A stretch of DNA of 64,000 nt. Source: Streptomyces sp. Tue6028 (GTDB taxonomy: Bacteria; Actinomycetota; Actinomycetes; Streptomycetales; Streptomycetaceae). Shown piece by piece: positions 1 to 11,697 of the stretch (position 1 is the stretch's first letter; each line of letters opens with the position of its first letter). The DNA lies in the NCBI RefSeq assembly GCF_002300165.1, contig NZ_MLCE01000023.1, forward strand, positions 310,001-374,000, written 5' to 3'. The position numbers were made by a program, and so were the translations under genes. Under the pieces are notes generated by a model. It made no database searches. It worked only from the letters and a program-made list of their open reading frames with translations, and was not told the DNA's origin.

Positions 1-144
1 CACATCGGCCCAAGATTCAATCGCCCGGAAAGCCGGGCGAGTTTACCCATCCCCGCCAATAGCTATGCGGTGCGCGGCCGATTTTTCTTCCCCTAACGGG
101 CTGAAGTTTTGTTGATCGTGGGTCGGTCGGCCGCCCGATCGCCC

Positions 145-157
145 TACCCTTCAAAGG
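145..157 (+). promoter_or_regulatory. Leaderless-type -10 box of the M20 amidohydrolase
   Basis: TACCCT (145-150) lies 7 nt before GTG 158, the spacing expected when transcription begins at the start codon. This favours GTG 158 over the internal ATG 170, which has only an AAAGGG sequence about 11 nt upstream. No convincing -35 box was found. Confidence 0.45.
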
Positions 158-1390
158 GTGAACCAACTGATGTCCCGAGAGTCCGAGGCCGATCTCCCCG
201 GGGAACCGCTGCTCCCCGGCGCGCTGCCCGAGGCACTGCGCGCCGAACTCGTTGCGTTCCGCCGAGACCTGCACATGCACCCCGAGCTCGGCAACCAGGA
301 GTTCCGCACCACAGCGGCGCTCAAGGCGCGCCTGGAGCAGGCCGGCCTTCAGCCGCGAGTGCTCGCCATCGGCACCGGACTCATCTGCGACATCGGCGAC
401 TGGGACGGCGTACGGCCCATGCTCGCGCTGCGCGCCGACATCGACGCGCTGCCCATCCCGGACACCAAGACCGACTGTGCGTACCGGTCCACCGTGCCCG
501 ACCGTGCCCATGCCTGCGGCCACGACATCCACACGACGGTCGTGCTCGGCGCCGGGCTGGTCCTCGCCGAGCTGCATCGCGAGGGGCGGCTGCCCCGCCC
601 CGTGCGGCTGATCTTCCAGCCCGCGGAGGAGGTGCTGCCCGGCGGCGCCCCGGACGCGATCGACTCGGGCGTCCTCGACGGCGTGGGGCGCATCATCGGC
701 GTGCACTGCGACCCGAGGGTGGACGCGGGGCGCATCGGACTGCGGCACGGCGCCATCACCTCGGCGTGCGACCGGCTCGAGGTCTCTCTCGACGGCGCGG
801 GCGGGCACACCGCGCGCCCGCACCTCACCACCGACCTCGTCACCGCGGCCGCCCGTGTCGTCACCGACGTGCCGGCCCTCGTCGCCCGGCGCGTCGACGC
901 CCGCAGCGGGCTCGCCGTGACCTGGGGCCGTATCGAGTCGGGCCACGCCTGCAACGTCATCCCGCAGCACGCCGAGCTCTCCGGGACCGTGCGCTGCCTC
1001 GACCTGGAGGCCTGGCGGGCCGCGCCCGACCTGCTGCACGCCGCGATCGACGAGATCGCGAACCTCTACCGCGCCAAGTCCGAGATCAACTACATCCGCG
1101 GCGTCCCCCCGGTCGTCAACGACCCGGCCGTCTCGGAGCTCCTGCGCCACGCGATGACCGCACGGCGCGGGGCGCACTCCATCGAGGACACCGAACAGAG
1201 CCTCGGCGGTGAGGACTTCTCCTGGTACCTGGAGCATGTGCCGGGCGCGATGGCCCGCCTGGGGGTGCGCACTCCGGGCGACCGCACCACCCGCGACCTG
1301 CACCGCGGCGACTTCGACGCGGACGAGTCGGCCATCACCGTCGGCGTCGAGCTGTTCACGGCGGCGGCACTGCTGGACGCCGGGGCGTGA
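158..1390 (+). CDS. M20-family amidohydrolase / aminoacylase-like metallopeptidase
   Basis: Predicted cytosolic zinc amidohydrolase of the M20D type (hippurate hydrolase / N-acyl-amino-acid deacylase relatives). Visible motifs are RRDLHMHPELGNQE near residues 35-48, the metal site ACGHD at about 119-123, QPAEE near 155 and a late GGEDFSWY metal-ligand motif. The 410-residue length is normal for the family. GTG 158 was chosen because of the leaderless -10 box; ATG 170 is the alternative. The exact substrate cannot be read from sequence. It sits directly upstream of the nucleoside uptake genes, but its promoter carries no CTACGCGCGTAG site, so co-regulation is not supported. Confidence 0.85.
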   Translation: MNQLMSRESEADLPGEPLLPGALPEALRAELVAFRRDLHMHPELGNQEFRTTAALKARLEQAGLQPRVLAIGTGLICDIGDWDGVRPMLALRADIDALPIPDTKTDCAYRSTVPDRAHACGHDIHTTVVLGAGLVLAELHREGRLPRPVRLIFQPAEEVLPGGAPDAIDSGVLDGVGRIIGVHCDPRVDAGRIGLRHGAITSACDRLEVSLDGAGGHTARPHLTTDLVTAAARVVTDVPALVARRVDARSGLAVTWGRIESGHACNVIPQHAELSGTVRCLDLEAWRAAPDLLHAAIDEIANLYRAKSEINYIRGVPPVVNDPAVSELLRHAMTARRGAHSIEDTEQSLGGEDFSWYLEHVPGAMARLGVRTPGDRTTRDLHRGDFDADESAITVGVELFTAAALLDAGA

Positions 1391-1629
1391 GGAGGGCGGG
1401 CGCGGCCGGTGACTAGGTCGCGCCCTTCACCGTCGCGCAGTAGCGTGGGCCGAGCCATCCGTGGCCACGGGCCTCGTCACGCGGGCCGCTCCTTGCGGAC
1501 GCGAAGGGTGATGCCGGTGGCGGGTGTTGTGCGCCCCCTTGCTCCTTTCGGCCCCGTGGTTCACAAGGACGTAACCGGCCATCGGCACGAATGGATAACG
1601 GCCACGCGGTACCCCGTTCCCTGGACGGT

Positions 1630-1641
1630 CTACGCGCGTTA
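1630..1641 (+). promoter_or_regulatory. Nucleoside-regulon operator, bmp1 promoter
   Basis: CTACGCGCGTTA matches the palindrome CTACGCGCGTAG at 10 of 12 positions. It overlaps a candidate -10 hexamer TAATCT (1640-1645) and lies about 55 bp before the lipoprotein start. The same 12 bases and the following ATCTGCG recur before bmp2. The rest of the 305-bp spacer 1391-1695 shows no gene or clear terminator. Confidence 0.6.
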
Positions 1642-1695
1642 ATCTGCGCCGAACTCAGCACCCACTGCGGGGCTTTGGAGAATGGGGAACTTCAG

Positions 1696-2751
1696 ATGCG
1701 TCGGATATCCAGCCTGACCCGCGTCGCGGTGGGGGTCGCGTCGCTCGCACTCGCCGCCACGGCCTGCGGCGGCACCAGCAATGACAGCGACAAGGGCAGC
1801 GGCGACAGCAGCAAGACCGGCAAGGGTCTCGCCATTGCCTACGACGTCGGCGGCAAGGGCGACCAGTCCTTCAACGACGCCGCGTACGAGGGCCTGAAGA
1901 AGGCGAAGGCGGAGTTCAAGTACAAGACCGCCGACATCGAGCCCACCGACGGCGAGACCGACGCCGACAAGGAGCAGCGCCTCGCGTCGCTGGCCAAGCA
2001 GGGCTACAACCCGGTCATCGGCATCGGCTTCGCCTACGGTCCCGCCCTGGAGGCGGTGGCCAAGAAGTACCCGAAGACCAGCTTCGGCATCGTCGACTCG
2101 GTCGTCGAGGGCGACAACGTGGCGTCCCTGGTCTTCGCCGAGCAGGAGTCCTCCTACCTCGCCGGTGTCGCGGCCGCCAAGGCCACCAAGTCCAACACGG
2201 TCGGCTTCGTGGGCGGCGTGGACATCCCGCTGATCCACAAGTTCGAGGCGGGCTACAAGCAGGGTGTCCAGGACACCAAGCCGGGCGTCAAGGTCCTCTC
2301 CCAGTACCTGACGCAGACCGCCGAGGAGGGCGGCTTCTCCAGCCCCGACAAGGGCAAGGCCGCCGCCGAGGGTCAGATCGAGAAGAAGGCCGACGTCGTC
2401 TACCAGGCGGCCGGCCTGTCCGGTCAGGGCGTGATCGAGGCCGCCGCCAAGGCGAAGGTGTGGGCGATCGGCGTCGACTCCGACCAGTACAAGCAGGAAG
2501 CGCTGGCCAAGTACAAGGACTCGATCCTGACCTCCGCGCTCAAGGACGTCGGCGGTGCCGTGTACTCGCTCGCCAAGTCCGTCAAGGACGGCAAGCCGTT
2601 GACCGGCACGCAGACCTTCGACCTGAAGGTGGACGGCGTCGGCCTCGCCGACAGCAACCCGAAGATGGCGGAGATCTCCGGCCTCACCGACGCCGTGGCC
2701 AAGGCCAAGGAGGGCATCGTCGGCGGCTCCATCAAGGTCAAGACCGAGTAG
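1696..2751 (+). CDS. BMP-family nucleoside-binding lipoprotein 1
   Basis: Extracytoplasmic substrate-binding lipoprotein of the BMP/PnrA-Med family, which binds purine or other nucleosides for ABC import. A short basic N-terminus and hydrophobic segment end in a lipobox with lipidated Cys24 (LAATAC). Family signatures are GLAIAYDVGGKGDQSFND, FAEQESSYLAGVAAA and GVDSDQY. ATG 1696 follows a purine-rich TGGAGAATGGGG sequence and places the signal peptide correctly; an in-frame extension to 1591 is not credible. 351 residues. Monocistronic: it has its own operator upstream and a strong terminator downstream. It is a close paralogue of the next gene and presumably feeds the ABC transporter at 4.3-8.4 kb. 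Confidence 0.92.
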   Translation: MRRISSLTRVAVGVASLALAATACGGTSNDSDKGSGDSSKTGKGLAIAYDVGGKGDQSFNDAAYEGLKKAKAEFKYKTADIEPTDGETDADKEQRLASLAKQGYNPVIGIGFAYGPALEAVAKKYPKTSFGIVDSVVEGDNVASLVFAEQESSYLAGVAAAKATKSNTVGFVGGVDIPLIHKFEAGYKQGVQDTKPGVKVLSQYLTQTAEEGGFSSPDKGKAAAEGQIEKKADVVYQAAGLSGQGVIEAAAKAKVWAIGVDSDQYKQEALAKYKDSILTSALKDVGGAVYSLAKSVKDGKPLTGTQTFDLKVDGVGLADSNPKMAEISGLTDAVAKAKEGIVGGSIKVKTE

Positions 2752-2814
2752 TGACCGCACGGGCGCGCTGAGGCTCGCCTCCGCCACAACCGGCGAATGT
2801 GGTCGAAGTTACAC

Positions 2815-2849
2815 AGAGCGGGCGGGTACCCATGGTGCCCGCCCGCTCT
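2815..2849 (+). terminator. Terminator after bmp1
   Basis: Perfect 12-bp stem AGAGCGGGCGGG / CCCGCCCGCTCT with an 11-nt loop, 64 bp past the stop. There is no U-run, as is usual in Streptomyces. Confidence 0.7.
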
Positions 2850-2974
2850 CGTGCGTCCCGCGCAGGTCACCCACCGCCACAGCGCCTTTGCGTTCGGCAA
2901 GTCTCCGCACGGCGCGCACGTGGCGTCGGGCACAGCCGGATAACAAGGTGGACAGAAGGGGTTTTCTAGTTGGT

Positions 2975-2986
2975 CTACGCGCGTTA
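2975..2986 (+). promoter_or_regulatory. Nucleoside-regulon operator, bmp2 promoter
   Basis: CTACGCGCGTTA, identical to the bmp1 copy and again overlapping TAATCT (2985-2990). It lies 63 bp before the bmp2 start. Confidence 0.6.
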
Positions 2987-3049
2987 ATCTGCGGCGAAGC
3001 CAGCGCCGAAGCTGAACCGTCAGGCGCTTGTACGACAGGAGCACAACAC

Positions 3050-4099
3050 ATGCGCCGGGTTACCCGCATCGCGCTCGCAGGTACTGCGACCGCCTCTCTC
3101 GCCCTCGCTCTCTCCGCCTGTGGCGGCACCTCGACCTCCAGCTCGTCCTCGGACAGCAAGGGCGACAAGGGCCTCGCCATCGCGTACGACGTCGGCGGCA
3201 AGGGCGACCAGTCCTTCAACGACGCCGCGTTCGAGGGCCTGAAGAAGGCGAAGGCGGAGTTCAAGTACGAGACCGCCGACGTCGAGCCCACCGACGGCGA
3301 GACGGACGCGGACAAGACGCAGCGCCTGGTCTCGCTGGCCAAGCAGGGCTACAACCCGGTCATCGGCATCGGCTACGCCTACGGCCCGGCCATCAAGGCC
3401 GCCGCGGAGAAGTACCCCGACACCACCTTCGGCATCGTCGACGACTCCACCGTCACGTCGAAGAACGTCGCGGACCTGGTCTTCTCCGAGCAGGAGGCCT
3501 CCTACCTTGCCGGTGTCGCGGCCGCCAAGGCCACCAAGTCCGACACGGTCGGCTTCGTGGGCGGCGTGGACGTTCCGCTGATCCACAAGTTCGAGGCGGG
3601 CTTCGAGCAGGGTGTCAAGGACACCAAGCCGGGCGTCAAGGTCCTCTCCCAGTACCTGACGCAGACCGCCGAGGAGGGCGGCTTCTCCAGCCCCGACAAG
3701 GGCAAGACGGCCGCCGAGGGCCAGATCGAGAAGAAGGCCGACGTCGTCTACGCGGCGGCCGGTCTGTCCGGTCAGGGTGTCATCGAGGCCGCCGCCGCCA
3801 ACAAGGTGTGGGCGATCGGTGTCGACTCCGACCAGTACGAGCAGGAAGCCCTGAGCAAGTACAAGGACTCGATCCTGACTTCGGCGACCAAGAACGTGGC
3901 GAGTGCGGTATACAACCTTGCGAAGTCGGTCGAGGACGGCAAGCCGGAGACCGGTATCGTACGGGGCGATCTGAAGACCGGTGAGGTCGGCCTGGCCGAT
4001 TCCAACCCGGAGTTCAAGAGCAACAAGGCGATCCAGGACGCCGTCAAGGCGGCCCAGGAGAAGATCATCAGCGGCGAGATCAAGGTCAAGACCAGCTGA
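3050..4099 (+). CDS. BMP-family nucleoside-binding lipoprotein 2
   Basis: Paralogue of the preceding gene and a likely alternative receptor for the same ABC importer. Signal peptide with lipobox LALSAC and lipidated Cys24, then the BMP domain with the same DVGGKGDQSFND and GVDSDQY signatures. ATG 3050 has a good AGGAG ribosome site 9 nt upstream. 349 residues. Large central stretches are almost identical at nucleotide level to bmp1, whereas the last 60 residues diverge (for example RGDLKTGEVGLAD against FDLKVDGVGLAD). This suggests a tandem duplication with later divergence or gene conversion. The divergent C-terminus may tune ligand choice; that is inference. Confidence 0.92.
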   Translation: MRRVTRIALAGTATASLALALSACGGTSTSSSSSDSKGDKGLAIAYDVGGKGDQSFNDAAFEGLKKAKAEFKYETADVEPTDGETDADKTQRLVSLAKQGYNPVIGIGYAYGPAIKAAAEKYPDTTFGIVDDSTVTSKNVADLVFSEQEASYLAGVAAAKATKSDTVGFVGGVDVPLIHKFEAGFEQGVKDTKPGVKVLSQYLTQTAEEGGFSSPDKGKTAAEGQIEKKADVVYAAAGLSGQGVIEAAAANKVWAIGVDSDQYEQEALSKYKDSILTSATKNVASAVYNLAKSVEDGKPETGIVRGDLKTGEVGLADSNPEFKSNKAIQDAVKAAQEKIISGEIKVKTS

Positions 4100-4225
4100 C
4101 GAGCAAGACCTCAGGAGCAGCCATGCGGCCCCGAGGACGTACAGGCGCGACCCCCTGCCGCCCGGCACGGGAGCGCACCTGTCCTGCCTCGGAGCCGCTT
4201 GGTAACCGCGGGGTTACGTCCGCTC

Positions 4226-4262
4226 AACGGGATACGAGGAGTCCGGCTCCCCGTATCCCGTT
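4226..4262 (+). terminator. Terminator after bmp2
   Basis: AACGGGATACGAGGAG pairs with CTCCCCGTATCCCGTT over 16 positions with one mismatch and a 5-nt loop. It separates bmp2 from the ABC operon and its own operator. Confidence 0.65.
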
Positions 4263-4299
4263 CTCGCGGGGCGTGGCCCCCTTCGTTGCCGTAGGGGCG

Positions 4300-4311
4300 C
4301 TACGCGCGTAG
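4300..4311 (+). promoter_or_regulatory. Nucleoside-regulon operator, ABC-cdd-deoA operon
   Basis: Perfect 12-bp palindrome CTACGCGCGTAG, 18-30 bp before the AGGAG that precedes the ATPase gene. Five further copies stand before other nucleoside genes in the window. Confidence 0.7.
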
Positions 4312-4328
4312 ACGACCCCCTTTCCCTC

Positions 4329-4344
4329 AGGAGAGTGCGCCATC
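4329..4344 (+). promoter_or_regulatory. Ribosome site facing a possible ATC start
   Basis: AGGAG at 4329-4333 is 8 nt before ATC 4342, which is in frame with the ATPase. The near GTG at 4335 is out of frame. The first usual in-frame start, GTG 4387, has no ribosome site. Either translation begins at ATC, adding 15 residues, or at the poorly served GTG. Confidence 0.4.
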
Positions 4345-4386
4345 AACGCGTCCAGCAGCCCTCCGGCCGGCGCGGTCAACGGTCAG

Positions 4387-6053
<1,667 letters not shown>

Positions 6054-6054
<1 letters not shown>

Positions 6055-7178
6055 TGAAGAAGTTCGACAAGGAGCGCCTGCTCCTCGCGGTGGCCGGGCC
6101 GGTCATCGCGCTCGTCGTGGCCGTGGCGCTGACCTCGGTCGTGCTGATCGCATCGGGCAAGAACCCGATCGAGCCGTACTCGATCATGTTCGAGCAGGCC
6201 ACGTTCTCCGACATCCAGGTCCTGATCATCAACCAGGCCTCGCTGTACTACATCGCGGCCCTCGCGGTGGCCATCGGCTTCCGGATGAACCTGTTCAACA
6301 TCGGTGTGGACGGGCAGTACCAGCTCGCCGCCATGATGGCCGCGGTCGTCGGCGCCCACGTCGCGCTGCCGGCGGCGCTCCAGGTCCCGCTGCTGATCCT
6401 GACCGCGGTCTTCACCGGCGCGTTCTGGGCCGGCATCGCCGGTGTCCTCAAGGTCACCCGCGGCGTCAGCGAGGTCGTCGCGACGATCATGCTCAACGCG
6501 ATCGCGACCTCCGTCATCGCCTACCTGTGGCTGCCCAGCGTCTTCGGCGTCAAGGTCGGCAACAACAACACCACCGGCGAGATGCACAAGTCCGGCTGGG
6601 TGCCCGGCTTCAGCATGGGCGAGGCCGGAGAGATCTACGGCCTGGTGATCCTCGCGGTCGTCCTCGGCATCGGCTACTGGGTCGTCCTCAACCGCACCCG
6701 CTTCGGCTTCGACCTGCGCGCCTCCGGCGCCTCGGAGAGCGCCGCCTCGGCCAGCGGTGTGGACCCCAAGCGCATGGTGCTCACCGCCATGCTCGTCTCC
6801 GGTGGCATGGCCGGCCTCGCGGGCCTGCCGATCCTGCTCGGCGACACGCACACCTACAGCCTGAACTTCCCGACCGGCATCGGCTTCCTCGGCATCGGCA
6901 TCGCGCTGCTCGGCCGCAACAGCCCGGTGGGCATCGCCTTCGCGGCGCTGCTGTGGGCCTGGCTCGACAAGGCGTCGCCCGAGCTGGACTTCCACGGCTA
7001 CGACAAGGAGATCGCGGTCATCATGCAGGGCCTGATCGTGATCGCGGTCGTGGTCTCGTACGAGGCCGTGCGCGAGTGGGGTCTGCGCCGTCAGCAGCGC
7101 CGTGTCGGCGCGGAACTCGCCGCGGGCCACGTCCTCGGCGCCGCCAACAACACCGAGAAGGAGGTGGCTGGCCGATGA
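6054..7178 (+). CDS. Nucleoside ABC transporter permease 1
   Basis: Integral membrane permease of the BPD_transp_2 type (YufP/NupP-like), 374 residues. It has an N-terminal membrane segment after MKKFDKERLLL and about eight to ten hydrophobic segments. The start overlaps the ATPase stop (TGATGA), implying translational coupling. The segment NLFNIGVDGQYQLAAMMAA matches the motif of sugar and nucleoside permeases. It pairs with the next gene as the transmembrane heterodimer. Confidence 0.9.
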
Positions 7179-8440
7179 CCACCGCAACCGACGTCAACCA
7201 GCCCACGCTGCAGCCCGCGGCACCCGGCAGCCGCCGGCTGTCGCTCCCCGTCCTCCTGCTGGTCATCGCGGGCGGCCTGGCGCTGACCTCGATCGTCCGC
7301 ATCATCACGGGCGCCGACGGCATCACCAACGTCAGTCAGATGTCGACCGCGCTCCAGCTGGCCGTCCCGATCGGCCTCGCCGGTCTCGGTGGCCTCTGGG
7401 CGGAGCGCTCGGGCGTCGTCAACATCGGCCTCGAAGGCATGATGATCCTCGGCACCTGGTTCGGCGCCTGGGCCGGCTACCAGTGGGGTCCGTGGACCGG
7501 TGTCCTGGTCGGCATCATCGGCGGCGCGATCGGCGGCCTGCTGCACGCGATCATCACCGTCACCTTCAACGTCAACCACATCGTCTCCGGTGTGGCCATC
7601 AACATCCTGGCGCTCGGTGCCACCCGCTACCTGGCCCCCCTCGCCTTCGAGGGCGTCCAGGGCGGCTCGGCCAAGCAGTCTCCGCCGGTCGAGTCCCTCG
7701 GCCACTTCACGGTGCCAGGACTCTCCGACTGGCTCAGCACGCTCAACTCCAAGGGCTGGTTCTTCCTCTCGGACATCGCGGGTCTGCTCGGCGGCCTGGT
7801 CACCAACGTCTCCTGGCTGACCCTGATCGCCGTCGCGCTGATCCCCGCCACCTGGTGGATCCTCTGGCGTACGCCCTTCGGTCTGCGCCTGCGGTCCTGC
7901 GGCGAGAACCCGATCGCGGCCGAGTCGCTGGGCGTCAACGTCTACAAGTACAAGTACCTGGCCGTGATCATCTCCGGTGGCCTGGCCGGCCTCGGCGGTG
8001 TCTTCCTGTCGATCGTCGCCAACCCCTTCTACCTGGAGGGCCAGACCAGCGGCCGCGGCTACATCGGTCTCGCCGCGATGATCTTCGGCAACTGGATGCC
8101 GGGCGGACTCGCCATCGGCGCGGGCCTGTTCGGCTACACCGACAGCCTCAACCTGCGCGGCGGCGCCGAGAACGTCCACGCGCTGCTGCTCCTCGGTGCC
8201 ATCCTGCTCGTCATCGGCGCGATCTGGTCGGTGGTCAAGAAGAAGTACGTGACCTCCGTGATCACCCTGGTCGTCGGTGTGCTCGTGTTCCTCTGGTACT
8301 CCCTCACCGACGAGGTGCCGAACCAGATCGTCTCGGCCACGCCGTACGTCATCACCCTGCTCGTCCTCTCGCTCTCGGCGCAGCGCCTGCGGATGCCGAA
8401 GGCGGACGGCATGCCGTACCGGAAGGGACAGGGCAAGTGA
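7175..8440 (+). CDS. Nucleoside ABC transporter permease 2
   Basis: Second BPD_transp_2 permease (YufQ/NupQ-like), 421 residues. About ten membrane segments begin at residues 20-40, and it carries ERSGVVNIGLEGMMILG, the counterpart of the permease 1 motif. ATG 7175 overlaps the upstream stop by 4 nt (ATGA) and has a strong AAGGAGG sequence upstream. The C-terminus contains two extra hydrophobic segments near 345-400. It forms the importer with the ATPase and permease 1. Confidence 0.9.
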   Translation: MTTATDVNQPTLQPAAPGSRRLSLPVLLLVIAGGLALTSIVRIITGADGITNVSQMSTALQLAVPIGLAGLGGLWAERSGVVNIGLEGMMILGTWFGAWAGYQWGPWTGVLVGIIGGAIGGLLHAIITVTFNVNHIVSGVAINILALGATRYLAPLAFEGVQGGSAKQSPPVESLGHFTVPGLSDWLSTLNSKGWFFLSDIAGLLGGLVTNVSWLTLIAVALIPATWWILWRTPFGLRLRSCGENPIAAESLGVNVYKYKYLAVIISGGLAGLGGVFLSIVANPFYLEGQTSGRGYIGLAAMIFGNWMPGGLAIGAGLFGYTDSLNLRGGAENVHALLLLGAILLVIGAIWSVVKKKYVTSVITLVVGVLVFLWYSLTDEVPNQIVSATPYVITLLVLSLSAQRLRMPKADGMPYRKGQGK

Positions 8441-8850
8441 CCGCCGCCGGCGCGGGATCCGCGGCCGTCGACTGGGAGGCCCTGCGGGCCGTCGCGCGGG
8501 ACGCCATGTCCCGCTCGTACTCCCCGTACTCGGGCTACCCGGTCGGCTGCGCGGCCCTCGTCGACGACGGCCGGACGGTCTCCGGCTGCAACGTCGAGAA
8601 CGCCTCGTACGGGCTCGGGCTGTGCGCCGAGTGCGGTCTGGTCTCCCAGCTGCAGAACACGGGCGGCGGCCGGCTGACGCACTTCACGTGTGTCGACGGA
8701 CAGGGCGAGATCCTCGTCCCGTGCGGACGCTGCCGCCAGCTGCTCTTCGAGTTCGGCGGTCCCGAGCTGCTGCTGGAGACGCCGGCCGGAGTCCTGCCGC
8801 TCTCCGAGATGCTGCCGCAGGCCTTCGGGCCCGGCCATCTCGCCCAGTAA
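8437..8850 (+). CDS. cdd: Cytidine deaminase
   Basis: Deaminates cytidine and deoxycytidine to uridine and deoxyuridine. Homotetrameric-type cytidine deaminase of 137 residues. Zinc ligands Cys63, Cys96 and Cys99 lie in GLCAEC and PCGRC, Glu65 is the proton shuttle, and GCNVENASYG binds substrate. GTG 8437 overlaps the permease stop by 4 nt (GTGA). Imported cytidine is converted here and the product can pass to the downstream thymidine (pyrimidine-nucleoside) phosphorylase. Confidence 0.96.
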   Translation: MTAAGAGSAAVDWEALRAVARDAMSRSYSPYSGYPVGCAALVDDGRTVSGCNVENASYGLGLCAECGLVSQLQNTGGGRLTHFTCVDGQGEILVPCGRCRQLLFEFGGPELLLETPAGVLPLSEMLPQAFGPGHLAQ

Positions 8851-8855
8851 TTCCC

Positions 8856-8904
8856 GCGGCCCCTCCCGGTCCTGTGATCTCCTGATCCCGCCGGGAGGGG
8901 CCGC
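8856..8904 (+). terminator. Intercistronic hairpin between cdd and deoA
   Basis: Perfect 14-bp inverted repeat GCGGCCCCTCCCGG (8856-8869) / CCGGGAGGGGCCGC (8891-8904) with a 21-nt loop. It may lower deoA expression by partial termination or stabilise the upstream mRNA. Confidence 0.55.
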
Positions 8905-8926
8905 CCATTTCTTCGGAAGGAAAGCC

Positions 8927-10210
<1,284 letters not shown>

Positions 10211-10221
10211 CCGGGACGACC

Positions 10222-10257
10222 CCGACGGGGCCGGCGCTTCGGCGCCGGCCCCGTCGG
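10222..10257 (+). terminator. Terminator of the ABC-cdd-deoA operon
   Basis: 16-bp perfect stem closed by a TTCG tetraloop (10238-10241). It is placed between convergent genes and could serve both strands. Confidence 0.85.
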
Positions 10258-10267
10258 CGTTCCGGCG

Positions 10268-11188
10268 TCAGCCCAGCACGGCGGCGACCACCACGAGGAC
10301 CGGCACGGCGAGGATCGTCGACAGCAGGATCGACTCGCGGGCCAGGGTCTCGCCGACCTGGTAGCGCGACGCGTACGTGAACAGGTTCTGCGCGGCGGGC
10401 AGGGCCGAGGTGACCACCACGTCGAGCAGCGGCGCGCCGTGCAGTCCGAACACGCCGACGGCCAGCGCCCAGGCGGCGAGCGGCTGGCCGACCGCCTTCA
10501 GCGCGACGGACAGCAGCACCGGATACCGGTCGAAGCCGCGCCCCGGCATGCTGCTGCCGCACAGCGAGATGCCGAACGCCAGCAGTACCGCGGGGACCGA
10601 CATGCCCCCGATCAGCTGGAGCGGGTCGAGGATCGGTCCCGGCACGGTCAGACCGGTCGCCGACACCGCGACCCCGCCGAGCGAGCCGACCGCGATGGGG
10701 TTGCGCAGCGGGGTGATCAGCCGCTGCCACAGGGGACGCCTCTCGCCGCCCCCGGTGAGGTCGAGGACGGTGAGGGCGATGGGGGTGACCATGATCTGCT
10801 GGAACAGCAGCACGGGCGCCACCAGCGAGGCGTCGCCGAGCACGTACACGGCGATCGGGATGCCCAGGTTCCCGGAGTTGACATAGCTGGAGCAGAGGGC
10901 GCCGATCGTCGTGCGGCCCACGCCCCAGCGGCGCACGACGCCGACCGCGACGAACACACCGGCCGCCGCGGCCGTGCTCATCGCCGTGACCAGCAGGCGG
11001 CTGGAGAAGATGACCGACAGGTCGGCCTGCGCGAGCGTCGTGAACAGCAGTGCGGGCGAGGCGACATGGAAGGCGAGCTTGGTCAGCACCTCCCGGCCGT
11101 TGTCCCCGAGGTGGCCGCGCCGCCCGATCACATACCCGACGCCGATCACCACGGCGATGACCGCGAAGCCCGTCAGCACCCCCTGCAC
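10268..11188 (-). CDS. AEC-family auxin-efflux-carrier-like transporter
   Basis: Integral membrane protein with about eight to ten hydrophobic segments, matching the AEC family of small-metabolite or organic-anion carriers. Features include a long N-terminal segment VLTGFAVIAVVIGVGYVIGR and the family-like NSGNLGIPIAVYVLG and SALPAAQNLFTYA. GTG 11188 follows GGGGAGGTG and gives 306 residues, normal for the family; upstream in-frame codons look non-coding. Convergent with deoA. Substrate unknown. Confidence 0.82.
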   Translation of the reverse strand: MQGVLTGFAVIAVVIGVGYVIGRRGHLGDNGREVLTKLAFHVASPALLFTTLAQADLSVIFSSRLLVTAMSTAAAAGVFVAVGVVRRWGVGRTTIGALCSSYVNSGNLGIPIAVYVLGDASLVAPVLLFQQIMVTPIALTVLDLTGGGERRPLWQRLITPLRNPIAVGSLGGVAVSATGLTVPGPILDPLQLIGGMSVPAVLLAFGISLCGSSMPGRGFDRYPVLLSVALKAVGQPLAAWALAVGVFGLHGAPLLDVVVTSALPAAQNLFTYASRYQVGETLARESILLSTILAVPVLVVVAAVLG

Positions 11189-11310
11189 GGCACCTCCCCG
11201 GCGGTGAGGAAGCCGTCGGCTATCGCGGGAGGCGCTGATTCTTGGGGCATACACCTAACCCTCCGGGGAAGGCTGGGCGCAGGTCAATGTGATCCTTTAC
11301 GGACTACGCG

Positions 11311-11697
11311 ATGAGTTCCCCGCTCCCGATCGGTCTACTGACTGTGGATTCCACGACACCCGCCGTACTCGTGCTGCCAGGACTCGTCACCAGGGACGAG
11401 GTGCCCCGGCTCTGCGACGACCTGCTCGCCCGGCTGAAGGCGGCCGGGGGCGGGGTCGTGGTCTGTGACGTCGCCGGGATCGGTCCGCCGGGGCTGGCCG
11501 TCGTCGACGCGCTGGCGCGACTGGAGCTGACCGCCCGGCGCGCGGGGGGCCGCATACGTCTTCGCGATCCGGACCCCGCGCTGCGCGGCCTACTCGCCCT
11601 GGTCGGTCTCCGCTTCGAGACGGAGGGGGAGCCCGAAGAGCGGGAACCAGCGGGCGGTGTCCAGGAAGCAGTGGAAACCGGCGATGCGCCCCTTTGA
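11311..11697 (+). CDS. STAS-domain protein
   Basis: 128-residue soluble protein with an anti-sigma-factor-antagonist-like STAS fold: beta strands around PAVLVLPGLVTRDEVPRLCDD, then GGVVVCDVAGIGPPGLAVVDALARLELTARRAGG. The usual phosphorylatable Ser/Thr after the second strand is not obvious (DVAGIGPPG), so regulation by phosphorylation is doubtful. Its last 36 codons overlap, in antisense, the end of the convergent sigma gene. No clear ribosome site. It may act with that sigma factor or be an unrelated STAS protein. Confidence 0.65.
   Translation: MSSPLPIGLLTVDSTTPAVLVLPGLVTRDEVPRLCDDLLARLKAAGGGVVVCDVAGIGPPGLAVVDALARLELTARRAGGRIRLRDPDPALRGLLALVGLRFETEGEPEEREPAGGVQEAVETGDAPL

Noticed and set aside
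17..1303. Long open minus-strand frame opposite the M20 gene
   Set aside because: High-GC antisense shadow: Arg/Gly/Ala/Val-rich translation with no domain, while the plus strand encodes a clear M20 enzyme. The same holds for other long antisense frames, for example 58449-60608 and 61391-63691.
4123..4311. Small open frame between bmp2 and the ABC operon
   Set aside because: It runs through the terminator and the operator and has an Arg/Pro-rich random composition.
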